Part shown: in pieces, positions 1 to 5,100 of the stretch
How the letters are laid out: each line of letters starts with the position of its first letter
How positions within the stretch are numbered: the first letter of the stretch is position 1
Origin: Methanomicrobiales archaeon
GTDB lineage: Archaea; Halobacteriota; Methanomicrobia; Methanomicrobiales; Methanoculleaceae
DNA length: 7,304 nucleotides
Assembly: GCA_012797575.1 (NCBI GenBank)
Contig: JAAZOW010000203.1
Span: 1 to 7,304, forward strand
Reading direction: 5' to 3'
The notes under the pieces: generated by a model
The model's database searches: none
What the model was told of the DNA's origin: nothing
What the model saw: only the letters and a program-made list of their open reading frames with translations
Position numbers and translations under genes: made by a program

Positions 1-67
1 GATAGACGGAGAGATAGAGAGCGCGGGCATCGTCGGTGATAAACCGGAACGTCGCTCTGTGAGTCAG
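1..67 (-). CDS. KEOPS complex subunit Pcc1-like protein, 5' end only (partial)
   Basis: Only the first 22 codons are in the window. Read from 67 downward they give (M)THRATFRFITDDARALYL, followed by SVY. This resembles the N-terminal strand and helix of archaeal Pcc1, the small dimerisation subunit of KEOPS, which makes the t6A modification of ANN-decoding tRNAs. In many archaea a Pcc1-like gene follows rpl37ae-rpoP-Brix, so position supports the call. No ATG, GTG or TTG occurs in this frame within the window. The only well-placed initiator is CTG at 67-65. It overlaps the Brix stop as CTGA and lies 6 bases after a GGAGGT Shine-Dalgarno at 79-74. A CTG start is therefore inferred. The assignment rests on a short stretch and gene order, so confidence is moderate. 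Confidence 0.6.
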   Translation of the reverse strand, partial: MTHRATFRFITDDARALYLSVY

Positions 68-474
68 GGGGCTACCTCCAGAGTGTAGTGCCTCCGTTGC
101 GCCCCATCAAATACAATCTGGCGCCCGGGGATAGACTCATCGGCAAACGTAGCACCAACATGGTCCCGGAGAACCTCATAGGACGGGCGATCCGATATTC
201 GCAACCCACGGGTGAGATCTCCCGTCCGCTCCTCGACAGCAAATGAACGCAGGGTGATGCTCGCCGCAGGCTCAGGCTCAGCATCAGAAAACACTAAAAT
301 GCGGAGATACGACCCCGACCTGGAGACGACAAGAACAGATCGATCACGGGAGAGGAGATCTCCCATGCCCGCCTTGCCGCGGGTGACGTACCGCCCACCG
401 ATCGCAAACGCCAGGTCCCGCGCCAGAGATCGCACCTCTGGGAGCGGGTTTCTCGACGTCGTGACGACCGTCAT
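64..474 (-). CDS. Brix domain-containing ribosome biogenesis protein (archaeal Imp4-like)
   Basis: This 136-residue protein has the single-Brix-domain form found in archaea, related to eukaryotic Imp4, Rpf1 and Brx1, which act in rRNA processing and ribosome assembly. The N-terminus (MTVVTTSRNPLPEVRSLARD) carries the typical TTSRxPxxxxRxxxxDLA pattern, followed by FAIGGRYVTRGKAGMGDLL, the usual small-domain signature. The open frame extends upstream to 588, but that part lies over rpoP. I chose ATG 474 because it begins at the family motif and overlaps the rpoP stop by 4 bases (ATGA), as at other junctions in this operon. A weak GAAGG ribosome binding site lies just upstream. The protein is at the short end for the family as I remember it. 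Substrate and exact step in assembly are not shown by the sequence. Confidence 0.85.
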   Translation of the reverse strand: MTVVTTSRNPLPEVRSLARDLAFAIGGRYVTRGKAGMGDLLSRDRSVLVVSRSGSYLRILVFSDAEPEPAASITLRSFAVEERTGDLTRGLRISDRPSYEVLRDHVGATFADESIPGRQIVFDGAQRRHYTLEVAP

Positions 475-602
475 CGAGCCTTCAAATTCCTTATCCCGGC
501 TCCACGTTCTTTGAAGAGGATACGATGCCCACAGTAAGGACAGCGTATATTGACATCGATCTCCACTTTCTGTTTGCAGCGAGCGCACCTGTAGACAGCC
601 AC
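471..602 (-). CDS. rpoP: DNA-directed RNA polymerase subunit P (Rpo12/RpoP)
   Basis: This 43-residue zinc-ribbon protein is the archaeal counterpart of Rpb12, which helps hold the Rpo3/Rpo10/Rpo11 platform of RNA polymerase together. The translation starts MAVYRCARCKQKVEID and has zinc ligands C6, C9, C21 and C24 in two CxxC pairs (YRCARC and RCPYCG), then RILFKER and a basic tail ending LKAR. I recall a similar KAR tail in methanococcal RpoP, which supports this frame to the TGA at 473-471. The start is GTG at 602, six bases after the rpl37ae stop TAA (611-609). The only Shine-Dalgarno-like sequence, AGGGAGG, lies in the end of rpl37ae. The gene is short with a GTG start and is easily missed. 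A longer open frame over the same bases (491-787) is out of phase and spurious. Confidence 0.92.
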   Translation of the reverse strand: MAVYRCARCKQKVEIDVNIRCPYCGHRILFKERGAGIRNLKAR

Positions 603-608
603 GACCGA

Positions 609-902
609 TTAGCCCTCCCTCTTCTGCAACGAGCGCTCGATACTCCTTGATGCGATGCGCATCGCCGGGGTCTCTGGGACGTACGTGCCGCCCGCGAACT
701 TAAACCCGCACTTGCGGCACACCCAGATGCCAGTTCCCTCACGCCGGACCGATACCTGATCACAACGGGGGCAGGCATGACGCGCACGAGAGACCTTCTC
801 CATCTGGTTTATTCTCTTCCGGATAAACCGACCATACCTTGGGCCGAAACGTCCGGCACTTCCAACCACCCGTCCCTTAGCCCTCTGTCTGCGACTTGCC
901 AT
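609..902 (-). CDS. rpl37ae: Large ribosomal subunit protein eL43 (L37Ae)
   Basis: This 97-residue protein is a small basic zinc-binding component of the archaeal and eukaryotic 50S/60S subunit. A basic N-terminus contains VGSAGRFGPRYGRFIRKRI, matching the KVGxxGxxGxRYGxxLRK pattern of the family. A C4 zinc ribbon follows with C44, C47, C62 and C65 (CPRC and CRKC), then the AGGTYxPETPA segment typical of L37Ae. ATG 902 is supported by a strong AGGAGGT ribosome binding site at 917-911, 8 bases upstream. The gene follows SBDS after 56 bases and precedes rpoP by 6. The exosome genes usually found upstream of it in other archaea are absent. Confidence 0.96.
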   Translation of the reverse strand: MASRRQRAKGRVVGSAGRFGPRYGRFIRKRINQMEKVSRARHACPRCDQVSVRREGTGIWVCRKCGFKFAGGTYVPETPAMRIASRSIERSLQKREG

Positions 903-910
903 TTCGCTTG

Positions 911-954
911 ACCTCCTATATATCCTCTACACTTTGTGTTATCGTCTATTATAG
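911..954 (-). promoter_or_regulatory. Possible internal promoter and ribosome binding site of rpl37ae
   Basis: The 56-base gap between the SBDS stop and rpl37ae is the only AT-rich gap inside the operon. Read on the minus strand it contains CTATAATA (954-947), which resembles an archaeal TATA box. A transcript starting about 25 bases later would have a leader of roughly 20 bases containing the strong AGGAGGT site at 917-911. The ribosome binding site is clear. The TATA assignment is a guess from composition and spacing. Confidence 0.4.
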
Positions 955-958
955 TTAT

Positions 959-1663
959 TCACGACTTGCGCCCGAGAATCCTGGTCTCCGCATCTCCCTT
1001 CGAGATCTTGTTCACCAGGTTGTAGAACTCCTCCTGGATGCCTGCCGGGATCCTGGCAACAGCGATCCAGGAACCATCCTTCTGCCACTCGTTCTGCTCA
1101 AGCGTCACCGCAGCCTGGAGCTCCCCGTATGCCCGGGGAGCGTATTCGGCCGGAATCTTCACGGCGATGCGTATCTCCTCAAATCGGATGGGGAGGAGAG
1201 GACGGAGGGCTTTGACCGTCTCTTTGACCTGCTCCTCAACAGACTTGAAAGGATCGATATTCACCCTTGCCTCTTCCATGGCAAGCTCAATTCGCTGCGG
1301 TGGATGAGGGAAACCGGACTGAGGATTGATGGCGTTCCTTGATATGAACGTGATGACCTGGTTCCGCTTCTCTGCTATACGCTGGCGACGCTGGTCGGCG
1401 GTGAGCTGAATCTCACCCTTCTTGATGATCTGAAGCGCGGCCACTTCGAACTCAGTTGTCCCGAAGACCTTCTGGAGGGGTTCATCGGGGGCCCGTTCAC
1501 CATGTGCGGCATTTGAGAAGATGTAATCAGCTGCGACTACGTCCTCCAGATCAACATCTTCCCCCTGCCGGATCCGCACGGCCTGGTCGGGATCGACGAG
1601 CACCTCGAACCTCTCACCGTGACTCTCAAGTCGCGCTACGACTGCCTGATCCAGGGGTATCAT
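959..1663 (-). CDS. Ribosome maturation protein SBDS (Sdo1 homolog)
   Basis: This 234-residue protein is the archaeal homolog of the Shwachman-Bodian-Diamond syndrome protein, which in eukaryotes helps release the anti-association factor eIF6 from the large subunit. The usual three-domain layout is visible: an N-terminal FYSH domain (about 1-85) with VDLEDVVAADYIFSNAAHGE and VFGTTE; a middle helical domain (about 86-160) starting at IIKKGEIQLTADQR, with FISRNAINPQSGFPHPPQRI, the most conserved family signature; and a C-terminal domain (about 165-234) with LPIRFEEIRIAVKIPAEYA. Length is normal for archaea. ATG 1663 lies 12 bases after the psmA stop, with only a weak GGTG upstream. Close linkage of psmA and SBDS is common in archaea. 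Confidence 0.96.
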   Translation of the reverse strand: MIPLDQAVVARLESHGERFEVLVDPDQAVRIRQGEDVDLEDVVAADYIFSNAAHGERAPDEPLQKVFGTTEFEVAALQIIKKGEIQLTADQRRQRIAEKRNQVITFISRNAINPQSGFPHPPQRIELAMEEARVNIDPFKSVEEQVKETVKALRPLLPIRFEEIRIAVKIPAEYAPRAYGELQAAVTLEQNEWQKDGSWIAVARIPAGIQEEFYNLVNKISKGDAETRILGRKS

Positions 1664-1675
1664 GACACCACTTGC

Positions 1676-2398
1676 TCACTCTTCATACTGGTCGATATAG
1701 ACCTTCACTTCATCCTTCTCAAGTTTCCGGAACTCTCCGTCTTTGATGGCGACGACAGCGATCTCGATGGCGCTCACATCCAGCTTGCCCTCCGTAGCAG
1801 CATGGAGTGCCCTGATACCGAGGTTTATGGCACCGGTAAAGTCTGTCTCCTCCTGGTAGTCCTCCTCAAAGACCTTCACAACAGCAGGTCGGCCGGTGCC
1901 GATCCCTGTTGCCTTGTACTCGAGCAACGTGCCGCTCGGGTCGGTCTCGAACAACCGTGCCTCTCCATCACTGACTCCTGCGATCAAAAGAGCTGTCCCG
2001 TACGGGCGTGCACCGCCAAACTGGGTGTAGGTCTGCATGTGGTCGCAGAGTTTCTTGGCCAGAGTCTCGACGTTGATCGGTTCATTGTAGGAGACTCGGT
2101 TGATCTGTGCCTCGACCCGTGCTCTATCTACAAGAGCCCGCGCATCTCCGACGAGGCCAGAGGATGCCACGCCGATATGCGTATCAATCTTGAAGACCTT
2201 CTCGATCGATACCGGTTCAAGGAGACGAGATGTCACACGTTTATCGACGATCAGCACGACACCCTCGCTACACTTGAGGCCGACGGCCGTTGTACCCCGC
2301 TTCACCGCCTCTCTGGCGTACTCAACCTGGTAGAGCCTACCATCCGGGCTGAATACGGTGATCGCCCGGTCATAACCCATCTGATATTGTGGTTGCAT
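1676..2398 (-). CDS. psmA: 20S proteasome alpha subunit PsmA
   Basis: This 240-residue subunit forms the outer heptameric rings of the archaeal 20S proteasome, which gate substrate entry to the beta-subunit chamber. The N-terminus has the alpha signature YDRAITVFSPDGRLYQVEYA (Y9-A28), including the YDR gate residues and a conserved proline at 18. SIEK at 64-67 places K67 at the position equivalent to Thermoplasma K66, which contacts HbYX tails of the PAN ATPase. QTYTQFGGARPYG and ALLIAGVSD are also typical. The start ATG 2398 overlaps the Pop5 stop by one base (TAATG), and a strong GGAGG lies at 2410-2406 inside the end of rnp2. The proteolytic beta subunit and PAN are not in this window. Confidence 0.98.
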   Translation of the reverse strand: MQPQYQMGYDRAITVFSPDGRLYQVEYAREAVKRGTTAVGLKCSEGVVLIVDKRVTSRLLEPVSIEKVFKIDTHIGVASSGLVGDARALVDRARVEAQINRVSYNEPINVETLAKKLCDHMQTYTQFGGARPYGTALLIAGVSDGEARLFETDPSGTLLEYKATGIGTGRPAVVKVFEEDYQEETDFTGAINLGIRALHAATEGKLDVSAIEIAVVAIKDGEFRKLEKDEVKVYIDQYEE

Positions 2399-2880
2399 TA
2401 TCGTTCCTCCAAATCGGTTTCAGTGAAAAACAATGACTTCTGATGCATAATACCTTTCTCAACCAAATCAACCTTTTGACGAGGATAGCGGTGCACCATG
2501 AATTGGTGCCCCTCGATCGTCACCTCCCCGGCCTCGGGAAGAGGCTGGATTGGCCGCATCCGGCGACGCAGTGCACGGATCGTCCCGGAAGTGGCGACCG
2601 TCCTGAGCGCGACCCGCTCATCAGCAACCGTGGTGATCGTCGTGAGAGCGGTGGCAATATCCTTCTCCGTCCCCCGCCGGCATCGGACCACGGCATACCC
2701 CCCACCGCAGAAGACCACAGCGGGTTGTGCAAGGCCAGCGGCCACATCACCCCAGAGGGAGGTCACGGCCTCGGCGACCGCGAAGTATACCTCTCTTTGA
2801 TCGGGAGCTACCCCGTAGGGATGGATCTGCACCAGGATATAGCGTTGTTTCATCCGCATCGCCGGAGGCCTCGATCTCAC
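2398..2880 (-). CDS. rnp2: Ribonuclease P protein component 2 (Pop5)
   Basis: This 160-residue protein is the archaeal Pop5 subunit. It pairs with Rpp30 to stimulate the catalytic domain of RNase P RNA, which removes tRNA 5' leaders. The N-terminal MRSRPPAMRMKQRYILVQI matches the RxPPxxRxKxRYI opening of archaeal Pop5, so the GTG at 2880 is preferred over the internal ATGs at residues 8 and 10. That GTG overlaps the rnp3 stop by 4 bases (GTGA). A GGTGAGGGTGG stretch upstream can act as ribosome binding site. The core with VVFCGGGYAVVRCRRG and a TSGTIRALRRRM segment ends near residue 110. The last 40 or so residues, rich in charged amino acids, go beyond the shorter archaeal Pop5 proteins I know. 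Confidence 0.92.
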   Translation of the reverse strand: MRSRPPAMRMKQRYILVQIHPYGVAPDQREVYFAVAEAVTSLWGDVAAGLAQPAVVFCGGGYAVVRCRRGTEKDIATALTTITTVADERVALRTVATSGTIRALRRRMRPIQPLPEAGEVTIEGHQFMVHRYPRQKVDLVEKGIMHQKSLFFTETDLEER

Positions 2881-3521
2881 CCGACCACCCTCACCGGACG
2901 CTCGGGCTCAATGATCCGCCCTACGGATGAGAACGCCTCACGCACCTCTGTTCCCGTCATGCCGAAGAGCGCGCAGAGGCTCTGGGCCTCGCGAACCGAT
3001 CGCTGCTCAAGAATCGAGCGTGCTCCCGATGATATCGTCAGTGGAAAGTCGTACCGCCTCTTCAATGTCAGGAGGTCTGCGTACTGTTGCAGCGCCCTCT
3101 GGCGCCTTATCCCGCGGTACTGGATGATGGGGAGTAGCGAGATATCCACCGCCGTCCCCCGCTCAGCTGCCGACCGGGCAGCGACATGGTCAAAGGCGTT
3201 CTTCCGAGCAGCATGGATGTTTCTGATAACATGCACCTCTCTGATCGAGACGGCAGCGCGATTGAAGGGAATATCACCGGCGTTGACGAAGATCACGTCG
3301 GCGTTGCGGGCGGCTGGCTTGCGCACCTGCCTGATGATCTCCTTCTGAGATGGAGCACTGATCACGATGCCCCGGAGGACCTCGATCTCACAGGATTGAG
3401 ATCCCTCCCCCCCTATGGTGACGATGCTGTCAAATCCAAGTTCTGCCGCCTCGAGCGCCATCCGCGCCAGCGTCGAATCACCGGCAGGATAGGGGCACAC
3501 ATTGGCGTCGGTAGCCATCAT
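2877..3521 (-). CDS. rnp3: Ribonuclease P protein component 3 (Rpp30)
   Basis: This 214-residue protein is the TIM-barrel Rpp30 subunit of archaeal RNase P and works as a complex with Pop5, encoded immediately downstream. The N-terminus DANVCPYPAGDSTLARMALE corresponds to the family opening DLNVHPYPxGDxxxxRMA, with Cys in place of the usual His. GFDSIVTI, DVIFVNAG and the C-terminal PLTISSGARS are further Rpp30 features. Two adjacent ATGs at 3521 and 3518 are both possible, and the second fits the family start slightly better. Neither has a visible Shine-Dalgarno. The 30-base gap to rpl15e contains a run of eight T in the sense strand. The gene ends by overlapping rnp2 (GTGA). Confidence 0.93.
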   Translation of the reverse strand: MMATDANVCPYPAGDSTLARMALEAAELGFDSIVTIGGEGSQSCEIEVLRGIVISAPSQKEIIRQVRKPAARNADVIFVNAGDIPFNRAAVSIREVHVIRNIHAARKNAFDHVAARSAAERGTAVDISLLPIIQYRGIRRQRALQQYADLLTLKRRYDFPLTISSGARSILEQRSVREAQSLCALFGMTGTEVREAFSSVGRIIEPERPVRVVG

Positions 3522-3539
3522 GGCGAGTGAACCGTGTAC

Positions 3540-3547
3540 AAAAAAAA
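3540..3547 (-). terminator. Oligo-T tract after rpl15e (possible archaeal terminator or attenuator)
   Basis: Directly after the rpl15e stop (TAA, 3554-3552) the sense strand reads ACCC, then eight T, then GTACACGG. Runs of T alone can terminate archaeal RNA polymerase, so this may partly uncouple the abundant eL15 mRNA from the downstream RNase P, proteasome and SBDS genes. No stable hairpin precedes it. Only partial termination is likely, because no clear promoter is seen before rnp3. Confidence 0.5.
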
Positions 3548-3551
3548 GGGT

Positions 3552-4142
3552 TTATTTGCCGCGGTTTGCATGGGAACGTATGCTCGGACGGGTCTTCTCG
3601 GTTCCACGCCCACGCTTCCGCATGCCGCGCCCCTTCATGCCGGCGGATGTCTTGCCACGCTCTGCCCGGCCCCGGTGGGCAGGATCAGTCAGCCAGGCGA
3701 GGTTTCTGTCGCTCTGGATCGAAGGATGATGACCATCGACCAGGATCACCTCAAACCACTTGTAGCGCCCATCCTCACCGACCCAGTAGGAGTTTAGGAC
3801 CTCCATGTTCGGGAACTTGCGGGAGGCGCGCTCCTCGGCGATACGCTGCAGACTCTTTGCCGGCGTCATCCGGCGCATACCCATGCGCGCGGTCCTGCGC
3901 CCACGAACATACCGGGGTTTACTCCGACCGCCACGGCGGACCCGGATACGTGCAACGATGATCCCCTGTTTAGCCTTGTAACCAAGCGACCGTGCTCGAT
4001 CGATCCGGGTCGGGCGCTCGATGCGCACAACGCTCCCCTCGCGCCGCCATACCTGGAGACGCTCCCAGAGAAGATCTTTCACCCCGGACTGATCCGGCCG
4101 TTTCCATGCCTCACGAACGTGGGCGTACATCGATTTTGTCAT
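3552..4142 (-). CDS. rpl15e: Large ribosomal subunit protein eL15
   Basis: This 196-residue, strongly basic protein is the archaeal/eukaryotic eL15, buried in 23S rRNA of the large subunit. The N-terminal MTKSMYAHVREAWKRP and RIERPTRIDRARSLGYKAKQ are hallmark segments, followed by GIIVARIRVRRGGRSKPR, LNSYWVGEDGRYKWFEVILVD and a Gly/Arg/Lys-rich tail. Length is normal. ATG 4142 has a good GAGGTGA ribosome binding site at 4156-4150, 7 bases upstream. It is the first gene of the operon and has its own leader with hairpins and a promoter candidate. In other archaea eL15 also precedes the Rpp30-Pop5-psmA genes, which supports a single transcription unit. Confidence 0.98.
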   Translation of the reverse strand: MTKSMYAHVREAWKRPDQSGVKDLLWERLQVWRREGSVVRIERPTRIDRARSLGYKAKQGIIVARIRVRRGGRSKPRYVRGRRTARMGMRRMTPAKSLQRIAEERASRKFPNMEVLNSYWVGEDGRYKWFEVILVDGHHPSIQSDRNLAWLTDPAHRGRAERGKTSAGMKGRGMRKRGRGTEKTRPSIRSHANRGK

Positions 4143-4204
4143 TCACAAATCACCTCAGGTTCAGCGTTTCCGCCACATTCCTTCAGGGACGTATCCCGTG
4201 ATTC
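4143..4204 (-). promoter_or_regulatory. Leader of rpl15e with two tetraloop hairpins
   Basis: The minus strand just before rpl15e can form GGGA(TACG)TCCC at 4197-4186, a UNCG-type loop extended by C4200-G4184 and A4199-T4185 around a bulged C. It can also form TGGCG(GAAA)CGCTG at 4175-4162, a GNRA loop with two wobble pairs. The Shine-Dalgarno GAGGTGA (4156-4150) overlaps a small ACC-TGA-GGT foldback. If transcription starts near 4204, all of this is mRNA leader and could serve autoregulation by a ribosomal protein. The hairpins are visible; the role is inference. Confidence 0.4.
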
Positions 4205-4225
4205 TTAACAGGTTGACGAGAGAAC

Positions 4226-4244
4226 AGATAAAGGATCCCTTTCG
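4226..4244 (-). promoter_or_regulatory. Candidate promoter of the rpl15e operon
   Basis: On the minus strand, CGAAAGG (4244-4238), similar to a BRE, is followed by CTTTATCT (4233-4226), similar to an archaeal TATA box. The expected start is about 25 bases downstream, near 4204, giving a leader of about 60 bases. The spacing between the two elements is a few bases longer than usual. The same bases also form AAAGG(GAT)CCTTT (4242-4230), which could instead close the structured element next to it. Confidence 0.35.
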
Positions 4245-4254
4245 GTCAGCCTGC

Positions 4255-4470
4255 CTGCAAGAGATCTGGCGGGTCGCCTTGCCCCAGACACCCCAGTGTG
4301 GAGTGCTCGCCCCCGGGCAGCCCTTCTTGCGCGCGCAACACGACCGCGCGGGAGGGTGGCGATACGCTCAATGCCGCACGGATGAAGACAGCTTCCCCGG
4401 GCAGGAAGGCACTCCTCTGCATCGCTCCCGGGAAGCTCCCGCCTCGTCAGCCTGGATCTTCATCTTGCAG
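4255..4470 (-). other. Highly structured intergenic element, possible ncRNA or palindromic repeat
   Basis: No convincing gene lies between moaC and rpl15e, but this stretch folds into nested helices. The closing helix is CTGCAAGA (4470-4463) with TCTTGCAG (4262-4255). Domain 1 has TGAAGA (4462-4457) with TCTTCA (4388-4383), then AGCTTCCC-GGG (4437-4427) with CCC-G-GGGAAGCT (4401-4390), 11 pairs around one bulged G, capped by GGAG(TGC)CTTC. Domain 2 has TCGCC (4362-4358) with GGCGA (4278-4274) enclosing CGCGCG hairpin (4350-4330), GCTGCC/GGCgAGC (4321-4305) and CACTCC(ACACT)GGGGTG (4305-4289). The strand is not certain, because helices fold either way. An ATTTTAG box (4493-4487) about 20 bases before 4470 weakly favours minus. 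I see no RNase P RNA, SRP RNA or tRNA core motifs. A repetitive mobile-type element is equally possible. Confidence 0.45.
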
Positions 4471-4530
4471 ATTCCGACGGAGCAGCCCTAAAATCTTTGC
4501 ATCTCTCCGGATAGCGGCCAGACACAGACG

Positions 4531-4546
4531 AAGACGAAAACGTCTT
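4531..4546 (-). terminator. Hairpin after moaC, possible terminator
   Basis: Starting two bases after the moaC stop, the sense strand reads AAGACG-TTTT-CGTCTT, a perfect 6-pair hairpin with a T4 loop, followed by a pyrimidine-rich CGTCTGTGTC. It could mark the end of the nnrDE-moaC transcript. It lacks the long T run that terminates best in archaea, so an RNA-stability or processing role is also possible. Confidence 0.45.
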
Positions 4547-4547
4547 A

Positions 4548-5042
4548 TCAGACTCCTTTCCGCTTCTCTACGACGCGGATAGCATCGATCCTGGTGACGG
4601 GATACTGCCCGTCCTCATCCTTCTCGGCCGACTTTACCATATCCCAGACGGCGAGAAGCGCGACAGAGACGCCTGTGAGCGCTTCCATCTCGACGCCCGT
4701 CCTCCCGTAGGACTTCACATGGGCCACCGCCTCGATGTAGTCGTCACCCTCCTCGAAGTCAATGGTGATGGCCCCCAGCGGTATGGGATGGCACATAGGG
4801 ATGATGCGGGGCGTATCCTTCACCGCGAGGGTGGCTGCCACCCGTGCGGTCGCGAGCACGTTGCCCTTGACCGCGGTCCCCTCCCTGATAGCCCGGAGCG
4901 TCTCATCTCGAAGATAGATCCTGCCGCTCGCAACCGCCTCCCGGGGCACCTCAGTCTTGGCCGATATATCCACCATCTGCGCGTGGTCGTTCTCGATATG
5001 GGTGAAGACCGGTCTCTCACCCGATTTCCCGGACCTGGTCAT
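4548..5042 (-). CDS. moaC: Cyclic pyranopterin monophosphate synthase MoaC
   Basis: This 164-residue enzyme converts the MoaA product 3',8-cyclo-7,8-dihydro-GTP to cyclic pyranopterin monophosphate, an early step of molybdopterin synthesis. Methanogens need that cofactor for Mo/W formylmethanofuran dehydrogenase and often formate dehydrogenase. The family opening MVDIS (23-27) is present. Residues matching the E. coli active site are K60 (AVKGNVLAT), H85 (IPMCHPIPLG), E118 and E120 (TGVEMEALTG), and D134 and K137 (WDMVKSAEKD). The open frame continues to 5210, but the upstream part overlaps nnrDE and does not resemble MoaC, so ATG 5042 is chosen. No Shine-Dalgarno is seen. A TATA-like box at 5081-5075 would give a leader of about 10 bases. 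The gene ends in a hairpin. Confidence 0.96.
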   Translation of the reverse strand: MTRSGKSGERPVFTHIENDHAQMVDISAKTEVPREAVASGRIYLRDETLRAIREGTAVKGNVLATARVAATLAVKDTPRIIPMCHPIPLGAITIDFEEGDDYIEAVAHVKSYGRTGVEMEALTGVSVALLAVWDMVKSAEKDEDGQYPVTRIDAIRVVEKRKGV

Positions 5043-5074
5043 AGATATCGCGGGAGAACTTCTATCTCTCCGGG

Positions 5075-5081
5075 GATAAAA
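5075..5081 (-). promoter_or_regulatory. Candidate moaC promoter (TATA-like box)
   Basis: TTTTATC on the minus strand stands out in a GC-rich gap between nnrDE and moaC. Its centre lies about 36 bases before the moaC ATG, so transcription would begin near 5052, leaving a very short leader. That would fit the lack of a ribosome binding site. A GGAGA/TCTCC inverted repeat (5071-5067 with 5057-5053) lies between box and start. This is inferred from spacing only. Confidence 0.35.
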
Positions 5082-5100
5082 GGGGGCGCATTCGGGCCGG

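Noticed and set aside
475..588. N-terminal extension of the Brix protein to ATG 588
   Set aside because: These 38 codons are out of phase over rpoP, do not resemble Brix proteins, and ATG 474 has the operon-typical 4-base overlap.
1619..3348. Long plus-strand open frames (274 and 301 codons) opposite psmA, rnp2 and rnp3
   Set aside because: They are antisense shadows of clearly identified minus-strand genes and show no recognisable domain.
4248..4424. A 58-codon ATG frame on the minus strand (from 4422) within the structured element
   Set aside because: It has no properly spaced ribosome binding site, is preceded closely by a stop, matches no family I know, and its bases are largely accounted for by inverted repeats.
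4200..4500. RNase P RNA, SRP RNA or tRNA in the intergenic region
   Set aside because: I looked on both strands for the GGAAAGUC-type RNase P core, the SRP helix 8 GGAAGGGAGCAGCC-type core and a TTCRA T-loop with acceptor stem and found none.
4198..4582. Plus-strand open frames of 97 and 94 codons between rpl15e and moaC
   Set aside because: Amino acid content is unlike archaeal proteins, they lie antisense to leader and moaC sequence, have no promoter or binding site, and follow from the high GC content.
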